A stretch of 64,000 nucleotides of DNA from Margaritifera margaritifera (lineage: Eukaryota > Mollusca > Bivalvia > Unionida > Margaritiferidae): NCBI GenBank assembly GCA_029931535.1, contig JAQPZY010001178.1, positions 1,114,501 through 1,178,500 of the forward strand, given 5' to 3'. Below, piece after piece: positions 36,674-44,230 of the stretch. The notes under the pieces were generated by a model. That model saw only the letters and a list, made by a program, of their open reading frames with translations. It was not told where the DNA came from and did no database searches. The position numbers were made by a program, and so were the translations under genes. How positions within the stretch are numbered: the stretch's first letter is position 1; each line of letters begins with the position of its first letter.

Positions 36674-37092
36674 AATAGGTCCAAAGTGGTTTTGGCGTCC
36701 GAGGAGTCACTTGAGTTCAAAGGATGTTCAAAGGGTTCCAAAAGAGGAGTGGTATTATGGTGACTGGAAGAAGGTGGTGGACTGGCGTTGGTCGTACTAC
36801 CGTTGTGGTGACTGTTGTCCGTCGTCGTCGTAAATTTCAAAGAGGGACTGGGTAAAAGATAACCGATGCAACTGCTAAGTAAAATGGTCCACAATTGTTT
36901 GTCTCCTTGTTGTAAACTCAAATTGGCAATAGCTGCTCCGATGACACAATACACCACAAAAATTTGGCAGAAAAAGACGATTTGATTTTTAGGCACACGT
37001 TCTCCGCACCACACCCAGAGCGGTTGTTTTTGTAATTCTTGAAGAGAGGAACTCTGTGAAGGAGTTGAGGTCGTGGTTGTGTTGAATGGCAT
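36670..37092 (-). CDS. Two-pass membrane protein, 140 aa
   Basis: The core WVWCGERVPKNQIVFFCQIF leads into a first hydrophobic span (about residues 38-60) and a second (LWTILLSSCIGYLLP, about 66-82). The tail is Ser/Thr/Pro/His-rich. The same core is common next to penton genes in Maverick elements. A TATA-like TATAAAAA lies 25 bp upstream, inside the integrase 3' end. A virion or host-membrane role is inferred. Confidence 0.7.
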   Translation of the reverse strand: MPFNTTTTSTPSQSSSLQELQKQPLWVWCGERVPKNQIVFFCQIFVVYCVIGAAIANLSLQQGDKQLWTILLSSCIGYLLPSPSLKFTTTTDNSHHNGSTTNASPPPSSSHHNTTPLLEPFEHPLNSSDSSDAKTTLDLL

Positions 37093-37098
37093 GTTAGG

Positions 37099-38223
37099 TT
37101 ACTTCTTCTTCTTCTTTTTATAGTCGACGACTTGGGAAGCAGCAATCGAAGAATCAAAACTAGGAGGATATCCTTTCCAACGTACTTTGACTTCTTCTAC
37201 TCGACGTTTGCCTACTTTGCGTGTTCTTTGTTCGAGAATGCTTTCGATGTCGTACAAGGCGTCTTCTTTTTTAGTCACTCCTTGTAACTCAGGCAAGTAA
37301 AATGTTCCTTTGAGCACTTCACCGTGCATGTCTTCCAATTTATAGACGGGAGGATCGCGTCCCCGCACGGGTGTAGTGACACGAAACAACTCAGTGGTCC
37401 AGTTGGATAAATAATCTTTGTCAAAAGTGCGTTTGGTTTTTCCGATGCAAACCCAATCTCCCGTCTTCAACTCCAGCAAGGGTTTCTTCTGAGGTGGTCT
37501 GCTCCTCTGGGGTGTACCAAACAATCGATCAAACACGGTCACTTCGTTTTCAGGGCTGACCTCTTCGGGGGCACATCCGATGCTTCGATGGTACGATTGA
37601 TTGTACGCTTTGACCAAACGAGGTAACACGTCGATGTACTTGAGAGTGTGTTAATGTGTAAAATATTTCCACATGCGTTCTTTCAAAGTTCTTTGAAAAC
37701 GTTCCACGATACTGGCTTTGGTTTCAGGATTTTCGGTAGTAAAAAAATGAATCTGTCTTTGTTTCAATTCTTTTTGAAAAGCAAGGTTTAGAAATTCGGT
37801 GCCTTTGTCAGTTTGCCATCGTAAAGGGTGACAACCACTTTGTTTCAAGACCAATTTTAAGGCACGTACCAATTCGGTACTGCTTTTAGAAGTCAAAGGC
37901 AGGACCCAAGCAAATTTGTAAAACACGTCGATGACACAAAACAAATATTTGTGACCACGATTGTAGGCTGCCAAATGAGAGACGTCGGCTAAATCGGCTT
38001 GCCATTGATGATCGATGCCTTCCACTTGGGTTGGACTTCTAGAAAATTTTCGTCGAATGGGTTTGTGTAACGTGTACGTCTATTGTTCTTGTAACCATCG
38101 TCGTACTTCTGGCAAACGTACACTTTTCAATTTACTTTTGGCAGCTCGATATAATTTTTGAACTCCTCCGTAACCAGCAGCATGGCCAGGATTGTAATAA
38201 ATGGTAGCTAAAAGTTTCTCCAT
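37099..38223 (-). pseudogene. INT: Retroviral-type integrase with chromodomain, two in-frame stops
   Basis: One frame of 375 codons spans the gene, broken by TAG at 38,080-38,082 and TAA at 37,651-37,653. The core has the DDE triad: Asp in WQADLAD, Asp in WQTDKGTEF and Glu in SIVERFQRT about 35 residues later. The C-terminal part has an SH3-like segment (LKTGDWVCIGK) and a chromodomain ending VRWKGYPPSFDS. This enzyme inserts the element, and chromodomains steer such integrases to histone marks. The usual final Trp of the chromodomain motif is replaced by Ser. An N-terminal helical part precedes the first stop. Confidence 0.9.
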
Positions 38224-38234
38224 GGTTTGATTCC

Positions 38235-38843
38235 TCAAGAATAAGTCAACCAAGTACCAATGCTCTTTTCTTCGTGGGGTATCTTTTTGGATTGCAATGC
38301 TTTACGTGTCCGACGAGCCACTGGTGTAAAGGAGGATGTTTGAACAGGGGTCATCGGTTCTGTTTTGACTTCTGTCTTCACTTCTTCCTTTTTCTCTTTT
38401 GATGGCAATGGGGTAGACATCATCTTTTTTATCCAACCCGGTGTGGATAACTTTCGTATTTTTTTAAGAGGTGGAGTTTGTAACTCTTCTTCTTCTTCTT
38501 CTTCTTTTACGGTCATCCCCGTGGCGGTGTCTGTTTTAGTGGTGGTGGTAACTTTAGGTTCGCTTTTCATCAGGGTTTTGAAATCTCTCAGAGTGGGTGG
38601 AGCTGTTTCGTCTACAGCTTTTTGGTGAAAGAGTTGCAGACGTTGTAAAAGTTGAACGTACCGATGCGATTTTTCTGTTTCTGACAAATCGCTTCGTTCC
38701 ATCAGCGTTTGTAATTCTTGTTGTAACTGTGACATCTCGTTGAGATTATGATTGGGTGGTAAATGAGGTATCCGTTGTTCGTTCCAACGATGGAATTCCA
38801 TCCATCGTTTGTAAGGTACTAAAGTCAGTTTTCGTCCTTCCAT
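38235..38843 (-). CDS. 202-aa charged coiled-coil protein
   Basis: I use the ATG at 38,841-38,843 (MEGRKLTLVPYKRW). LVPYKRW is a lead motif seen in a Maverick protein whose role is not established. Residues 40-85 predict a coiled coil (LQQELQTLMERSDLSETEK). The rest is acidic then basic and Pro/Thr-rich, with KKIRK and RRTRKALQSKK. It sits upstream of the integrase, among virion genes. Function unknown; a core or scaffolding role is possible. Confidence 0.6.
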   Translation of the reverse strand: MEGRKLTLVPYKRWMEFHRWNEQRIPHLPPNHNLNEMSQLQQELQTLMERSDLSETEKSHRYVQLLQRLQLFHQKAVDETAPPTLRDFKTLMKSEPKVTTTTKTDTATGMTVKEEEEEEELQTPPLKKIRKLSTPGWIKKMMSTPLPSKEKKEEVKTEVKTEPMTPVQTSSFTPVARRTRKALQSKKIPHEEKSIGTWLTYS

Positions 38844-38908
38844 TTCATCCAAAGGTACAAAAATGTGTGGTCTTTCCAGAGAAGGGTGTCCTCTTTATCT
38901 TCTTTTTG

Positions 38909-39331
38909 TTATCGCATGACACCTCCTAAAAGTGGTCCAGCAATCGTTCCTAACAAAGGACCCGCTATTTTTAACAACGGTCCTAACAGCATAGGTAGAA
39001 ATCCTCCTCGTTGCACCAACATTTTTTTCTTTTGTTGGAGAGGTATTTTCTTTTTCACCATTTGGCGAAGAACGTTCCGATGTTTGCCTAATTTTTGTTT
39101 CTGTATCTTGGACAAAGGTACCGTTCCTTTCAAAACGTTCAAACAACATTCACACATGGTATCGATGATTTCTTTGAGGGCTGTTTGAATGAGTTGTTTT
39201 CGCATGGGAGGATTGGATTTGGTCAGGACAGACAAGACGTCCCAATGTTTCGCCAGACGAGGTGGAAGTCGTCCTTTTATGCTTTTCTTCTTTTTTTGGT
39301 GGTGGTGGTGGTGTGCACGTTTGGGAGCCAT
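38909..39331 (-). CDS. Small basic virion protein with hydrophobic C-terminus, 140 aa
   Basis: After a His/Lys-rich head it has a conserved block (KEIIDTMCECCLNVLKGTVPL, then KQKLGKHRNVLRQMVKKK) and ends with GGFLPMLLGPLLKIAGPLLG, a likely membrane-active segment. This architecture is widespread in Maverick and adintovirus late regions. The gene product is paralogous to the N-terminal 110 residues of the next gene upstream. Its TATA box overlaps that gene's stop codon. Confidence 0.7.
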   Translation of the reverse strand: MAPKRAHHHHHQKKKKSIKGRLPPRLAKHWDVLSVLTKSNPPMRKQLIQTALKEIIDTMCECCLNVLKGTVPLSKIQKQKLGKHRNVLRQMVKKKIPLQQKKKMLVQRGGFLPMLLGPLLKIAGPLLGTIAGPLLGGVMR

Positions 39332-39384
39332 CTTTTTAGAGGTTAGGAGTAAGTCTGAAGTCTTTGGCAGGTCACCCTTCTATT

Positions 39385-40305
39385 TTATACTGGAACACGT
39401 CTCCACTGATTGTCTGCACGACGTATAAACTTCATGACAGGCCTCACTCGACGTTGAGGTGTTTTCAATGGACTAAATCGTCTCAATTCTTCTTTGGATA
39501 AATCCACTAAACTTTGTAACACGCCGGTTCTTTCTTGGACTTTGGTTTTAGGGGACGGCACTTTGTTCGCGGCCGCTGCCATGGCCAAATCAGCCGAAGT
39601 GGAGGGTCCCGGAGTGGTGACTTTCGAAATGGGTTTCCATTTTTGCATCAAATTAGGAAACAGTTGTCTTAAGTCCGGTTTGGCAGGCATCATCGTGAAG
39701 GGTGGTGAAGAAGACAAAGATGATGTGGACGCAAAAGGAGAAGGAGACCTCGTCACTGCTGGTTGTCGTGGTGGTGTCTTGCGGGTGTACGTTTGCGTCC
39801 TGGCAGCAGTACCTCTCTTGCGGCTCCTTGCAGTGGTGGGTGTTTTTTTCTTCTTGGCAGAACTTTTCTTTTTCTTGGGGGCTTTCTTCTTTTTAGGGCT
39901 TTTCTTTTTTGTGGCTTTCTTTTTAGGGCTTTTCTTCTTTTTTGGTGTTTTGGGTTTTTTGACTTGGGCATTAGGATCCCATTTCAAAAGGGTACGAATC
40001 ATAACCCCTCTTAAAGAACCGCTCCCTCCAGGGGTTAAAATGATTTGCTTTTTAGTCCGTGGATCGATTCTATGATCGGCTAGTTGTGACAACGCCCCTT
40101 TATGTTTTGGAAAAAAACGTTGAGTTTGATGAGGGATGTGAATGATGCCTTGTAGTAATTGACGTGCCGTCAAAGTAAACCATCGTAACACTTCTTTAAG
40201 ACTAGCTTCTAACAAATGAGCACGGACTTGTGCATTTTTTTCACGACTGATGCCATACAAGGCACGAATCAATTTAGCAGGAGGATGAGCTTGAAAGGAA
40301 GTCAT
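39385..40305 (-). CDS. Core-like protein with histone H1-type SPKKK tail, 306 aa
   Basis: Residues 10-110 repeat the layout of the 140-aa protein downstream (helical block, LLQGIIHIP, HKGALSQLADHR, TPGGSGSLRG), so the two arose by duplication. Residues 115-165 are a run of KSPKKK, KKAPKKKK and similar motifs like the tail of linker histone H1, a classic DNA-condensing sequence. The end is Ser/Pro and Arg-rich. It is probably the genome-packing core protein. A TATA box (40,344-40,349) lies 39 bp upstream. Confidence 0.7.
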   Translation of the reverse strand: MTSFQAHPPAKLIRALYGISREKNAQVRAHLLEASLKEVLRWFTLTARQLLQGIIHIPHQTQRFFPKHKGALSQLADHRIDPRTKKQIILTPGGSGSLRGVMIRTLLKWDPNAQVKKPKTPKKKKSPKKKATKKKSPKKKKAPKKKKSSAKKKKTPTTARSRKRGTAARTQTYTRKTPPRQPAVTRSPSPFASTSSLSSSPPFTMMPAKPDLRQLFPNLMQKWKPISKVTTPGPSTSADLAMAAAANKVPSPKTKVQERTGVLQSLVDLSKEELRRFSPLKTPQRRVRPVMKFIRRADNQWRRVPV

Positions 40306-40359
40306 CTAGAAGACTGTGAGACAGAAATGACGCGGTAGATGTTTTTATAGTTTTTTTCT

Positions 40360-41097
40360 TCAGAGTGTGACTGAAGGGAACGTGTAAATGACAGGACCTC
40401 CTTCTTGGCACCAATGGTGAAACAATTGGGCCCGAAATCTCAAATAGTCGGGAGTGGTCGGTTTTAAGTCAATGAGTAAATACGCATGAGGTGTTTGAGT
40501 GGCATCGTCGTACGCATAATTCAACCAAGGAGTGCCTAACTGTTTGGCTGACACTTGCACTTGAGATTTGTCTCTGGGGCTTTTAAACAACACCACGTAA
40601 TGAGCGTTGAGACTGATGGTACGATGGGCTTTACTTTGTTGAAATAAATTTTGAGTAATGTAAATGATGCTGGCATTTCGATGGTGTCCTTTTCGTGTAA
40701 ACCAAAGTTTAATTTCTTCTTCGTCTTCTCCTAACATGTCGTCAAAGATGACTAGATGTGTTTGACTCACGTCAGACACGATCCCATCGTCTTCGCGAGG
40801 GATGCCTTCCACAAACGAAATGGCTTCTCCTTGACTTTCTTTCAATAAAGTGTAAGACGATTGCCACTCTTTGTAACACCGCACGATACGTTGAGGTGGA
40901 CGATCGAACAAATGAGATTTGTGTTCGATCAAACGTCTGACAAATTCGGTTTTGCCTGAACCACTGGGTCCAGCAATCAACATGTTAAAGGGATGGCGCA
41001 GATACAAAGCGTCCCAACTTTGACGATCTAACTTTTCGTCAATCACTTTGACCACAGAGGAAGTAGAAGAGGCAGAGGAAGAAGAAGATGTAGCCAT
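40360..41097 (-). CDS. ATP: A32/FtsK-HerA-type genome-packaging ATPase, 245 aa
   Basis: I choose the ATG at 41,095-41,097 (MATSSSSS), since an upstream ATG overlaps the TATA box at 41,146-41,151. Walker A is GPSGSGKT (residues 43-50), Walker B is LVIFDD (115-120), and ITQN (147-150) is the polar sensor strand. The family pumps DNA into preformed capsids in Mavericks, virophages and nucleocytoplasmic large DNA viruses. The frame is intact and of usual length. Confidence 0.92.
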   Translation of the reverse strand: MATSSSSSASSTSSVVKVIDEKLDRQSWDALYLRHPFNMLIAGPSGSGKTEFVRRLIEHKSHLFDRPPQRIVRCYKEWQSSYTLLKESQGEAISFVEGIPREDDGIVSDVSQTHLVIFDDMLGEDEEEIKLWFTRKGHHRNASIIYITQNLFQQSKAHRTISLNAHYVVLFKSPRDKSQVQVSAKQLGTPWLNYAYDDATQTPHAYLLIDLKPTTPDYLRFRAQLFHHWCQEGGPVIYTFPSVTL

Positions 41098-41165
41098 GAC
41101 TGAGGTAGGAAGATTTTTGAGAAGAAGACAAAAGACCCAAGACATTTTATACGTTTCATACACGT

Positions 41166-41171
41166 TTATTT
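41166..41171 (-). promoter_or_regulatory. AATAAA poly(A) signal
   Basis: AATAAA on the minus strand lies 39 bp below the stop of the 110-aa membrane gene. It suggests that these upstream genes use ordinary polyadenylation, unlike the arm genes. Confidence 0.5.
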
Positions 41172-41209
41172 TTTTTTTCAAAAACAAACAAACAACAAAA
41201 ACATTTTTT

Positions 41210-41542
41210 TTACAAGTCATGAAGGACAAAAATGCAAACGGCAAAAATGGTGAGGTACAAGATTAAGGCTACCACTAAAAGAATTAAAGTTCTGTACAAA
41301 CAAGTCAATGTACAACAAGAACAAAACACTGTCCTAGGAATGGAAGGCCCAGGCACTGGTGGTAGTATTCTTCTGCTCGTCTTTGTTTTGGAAAAATGAA
41401 ATGTCTCTGACGGTAAGGAGGGGGTGTGTTCCTCAGGGGGTTGTATTTGGACGACGACAACGGTGTGGTCTTTCTCTGCTGTGTCAGGTTCTTCTTCCAG
41501 GAAGGTTTCTAAGGTCATTTTTTTTTTTACTTTGGTTCCCAT
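41210..41542 (-). CDS. Tail-anchored membrane protein, 110 aa
   Basis: I use the ATG at 41,540-41,542. The N-terminal 75 residues are hydrophilic (TLETFLEEEPDTAE), then comes a cysteine cluster (FCSCCTLTC) and one long hydrophobic span, LILLVVALILYLTIFAVCIFV, before the C-terminus. The cysteines may be palmitoylated. Family not recognised. Confidence 0.6.
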   Translation of the reverse strand: MGTKVKKKMTLETFLEEEPDTAEKDHTVVVVQIQPPEEHTPSLPSETFHFSKTKTSRRILPPVPGPSIPRTVFCSCCTLTCLYRTLILLVVALILYLTIFAVCIFVLHDL

Positions 41543-41557
41543 TTCACTTTTGGACAC

Positions 41558-42103
41558 TTAGTGACGTGCCAGATCTTTGGCAAATTGGGCCACTTCTTGT
41601 AGCCAAACATCGAAACCAATTTTTCTCCAGGCACGTACATCTTTACAATCGGTAAGTTGTTGGTGTAACTCACTAGCAATACACACTTCTTGAAACGTGT
41701 CAAAGGTAGATAAAGTTTGACTAATGTCTTCTTCACACGGAGGTACCCCAGTCGTCTTCATCACCACTCTCAACACTTTGAGTACAATTTGTCTTTCGTG
41801 TACCGATAAAGCATGAATGGTCATGTTTTTATTTTGTTGATGGTTCATCAAAATAGTCCAAAACAACCACGGGTTCTCCAAAATAATCCAAGACAAACAC
41901 TGATCCTCAAAAATACTCCACAACGAATGTCCTGGAAAACGAAATCCAAGAAAGGTAGTCACTAAGACACACACCACATAGCGTCCAAAATTCAATGGAA
42001 ACAGTTCTTGTATCAAGTCTTTATAATCCTCTAAGGTCTGAACACGATCGTTGACTTCCTTCCACGGAATCCGTTTCACAAGTGAAGACCACAGTCCTGA
42101 CAT
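41558..42103 (-). CDS. 181-aa protein of unknown function
   Basis: The start is ATG, 9 bp below a TATA-like CTATAAAG. A hydrophobic stretch (YVVCVLVTTFLGF, near residue 45) and Trp-rich helices (SLWSIFEDQCLSWIILENPWLFW) come first. A helical C-terminal half follows, with HERQIVLKVLRVVMKTTG. An all-helical fold like the Bcl-2 relatives of some DNA viruses would fit the layout, but I see no clear BH motif. It lies with the BIR gene in the accessory block. Confidence 0.5.
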   Translation of the reverse strand: MSGLWSSLVKRIPWKEVNDRVQTLEDYKDLIQELFPLNFGRYVVCVLVTTFLGFRFPGHSLWSIFEDQCLSWIILENPWLFWTILMNHQQNKNMTIHALSVHERQIVLKVLRVVMKTTGVPPCEEDISQTLSTFDTFQEVCIASELHQQLTDCKDVRAWRKIGFDVWLQEVAQFAKDLARH

Positions 42104-43111
42104 GGTGAGACTTTATAGGGTGAGATTCCTAAGGTGGGTATCTTTTGTGGTGGGTTTTTATATCTAGGTTCCCAAGGTTGGTATCTTTTGTGAAAGTCAT
42201 CTCCAAGGTGCCAGCGATAGAATCTTCCCAGAATCAGTCTTCTCATACTTTGGAAGTAAGCATAGTTTACAGATCGAGGAATGACTTTGAGTTTGCGTTT
42301 CACTTGGATCTTGATCACTCTTGGTAAATGCGTTTTCGCAGCTCCAAAGGCAAACCACGAATGTGTTCTTGTAAAGTATCCGACTTGGAAAGAAGTAACT
42401 CTCTTTTGTGTTCTTCACGATAGCTGTGATAGTTTCTCTTCAGAATCAGACTTCTGATACGGTGGAAGTCGCGGTAGTTTAAAAATCGAGGAATGAATTT
42501 GAGTTTGCGTTTCACTTGGATCTGGACCAACTCTTTGTAAATGCGTTCTCGCAGCTTCGAAGGCAAGTCACGAATGCGATCTTCTAAACTAGTCTTCTTG
42601 GTGACAAAACAGTCACACTTTAGCCAAATGGAATCGGTGGGTAAAGGTTGTCCAAGATGATGAGTGAGGATCGTACTACACAACCTCACTTGACGTAAAG
42701 GCGTTTCGTCTTGAGGTGACACTTCTCGTAAACGTTTTTGGTATTCCTGTAAGTTGGTTGTTTCCTTCACTTAGTTCCATCGAATTCTATGAATCACTCC
42801 CACACGGTAGGTGGTGCCATCCAATTCCTTACAAGCCCAATTTCCATTTCTATCAATGTCTGACCATTTGAACAACTAATCAGTATTCTTACAGCATTCA
42901 GATACCAATGGTTAAAACATGTATGTCGTAAAGGATCTAACTGTTCTTTACGCTTCACTTGTATCTGAACCCATTCTTGGTAAATGCGTTCTCGCAGCTC
43001 CAAAGGTAAACCACTAATGCGGTCTTCTAAGCTAGGTAAATACTGGTAAATGTGTTCTCGCAGCTCCCAAGGTAAACCACGAATGTATTCTTGTAAAGTA
43101 TCATCCGACAT
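42076..43111 (-). pseudogene. Array of F-box-like modules, partly broken
   Basis: At least four copies of a module read LPxELRxxIYQ, and three continue into xxQIQVKRK. The first frame (42,794-43,111, 105 aa, ATG one base below the BIR stop) holds two in tandem. A second frame (42,315-42,770) holds two more but opens only at GTG directly after a stop. A third piece (42,076-42,318) continues the last module in another register, because one base is missing near 42,320. LPxEL followed by an aliphatic helix is the F-box start motif; several DNA viruses use such proteins with host SCF ubiquitin ligases. Assignment is tentative. Confidence 0.55.
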
Positions 43112-43112
43112 G

Positions 43113-44141
43113 TTACTTCTTCTTGGCACCTGTCTCATCGTACCCGTACTCTTCTAAGGCCACTAAAGGTAAGAACTGACAGTGCGGAGACCATCTGGCA
43201 TGTTCAATGTAAGCTGAGTCGGTAGGCTCCCATTGGTGAAGTCTCACACCGCAACTGAAAGACTGAACTTTATCTCCTTCTCCCAAGTAGATAAATCCAG
43301 ATCTGGCTAAAGCTTTGGCAGTAGTTGCTTGTAGTAGATATTTAGGCCACTTGTCTTGGAACGTCTTGAGTCGCTTTTCAAACTTGGAATAACCAGACAA
43401 AGCCACAGGTATCGTCAATTCTTTACTCCTGTAGGTATGACAATTATGTGTACGATTAATAAAGAGTAAAGGTCGTCCTGCATCTCTAGAGGGACGGTGA
43501 GGTGCTGCATCGACGATGTCCAAGCGGACGGCATCCGTCTCATCGTGTGAATCGCTGCTGTCAACGCTTACGGAATCCGTCTCCTCGCATGGCACTGCAT
43601 CGCACTCCAAGTCGTGATGGCACTTGGAGTTCACACTAGATTTCTCCCTTGGTGGGTGGGTGGCATGAGTATTCTTATTCATCTTTGGTGGGAGGATGAC
43701 AAAATTACTCATTTTTTTTTCTCCTTGCTCGGTTGACGTCTGTATTTGCAATGAATGGTTTGGCTTGGAAGTGGTTCCTTTTTTATACCTGTCGACTGTA
43801 CCATCCGCAAAGTACTGTAATGTAATCGGTGGAGACGCCAAAGAAAGGTAAGCACAGTTTTGAGACCATCGGATATGTTCCAGGATAGCTGAATTTTTAG
43901 GGTCCATGTAAATGGTTACACCACAACTGAAACATTTCACTTTGTTTCCCTGTCCAAAGTAGACAAATCCTGCTCTGGCTAAAGAGTTGGAAGTAGGTAA
44001 TCCATGACATTTAGGCCATTTTTTGAACGTGTTCAATCGACTGGCAAAATCACAATAGTCAGGCAAGACCACGGGAAATTTGTATTCTTTCAACTTGAGG
44101 TCTGCAGTGGGTTCATCACACGGTGTTGAAGTCATCGTCAA
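43113..44141 (-). CDS. Two-BIR (IAP-like) protein, 342 aa
   Basis: BIR1 (about residues 22-100) has all zinc ligands: Cys70, Cys73, His89, Cys96. BIR2 (about 243-325) keeps Cys297, His314 and Cys321 but has Ser at 294 in place of the first cysteine, so zinc binding there should be impaired. BIR domains of IAP proteins bind caspases or IAP antagonists. No RING finger follows, so ligase activity is not expected. The linker is acidic and Ser-rich. A TATA box (44,178-44,183) lies 37 bp upstream. Confidence 0.85.
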   Translation of the reverse strand: MTMTSTPCDEPTADLKLKEYKFPVVLPDYCDFASRLNTFKKWPKCHGLPTSNSLARAGFVYFGQGNKVKCFSCGVTIYMDPKNSAILEHIRWSQNCAYLSLASPPITLQYFADGTVDRYKKGTTSKPNHSLQIQTSTEQGEKKMSNFVILPPKMNKNTHATHPPREKSSVNSKCHHDLECDAVPCEETDSVSVDSSDSHDETDAVRLDIVDAAPHRPSRDAGRPLLFINRTHNCHTYRSKELTIPVALSGYSKFEKRLKTFQDKWPKYLLQATTAKALARSGFIYLGEGDKVQSFSCGVRLHQWEPTDSAYIEHARWSPHCQFLPLVALEEYGYDETGAKKK

Positions 44142-44230
44142 TTTTGGTGTTGGCTTTTCTGTTCAAGGGGTCCCTTTTTTATACTGAATATCGGCGTGTC
44201 CGTAAGGCAAAGTGGTGTGGTCTGGAAGTC

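Noticed and set aside
37651..38082. Alternative genetic code to explain in-frame stops
   Set aside because: All three stop codons occur inside broken genes, while intact genes use them as terminators.
39494..40075. 193-codon plus frame over the core gene
   Set aside because: It is the antisense shadow of the Lys/Pro-rich minus gene.
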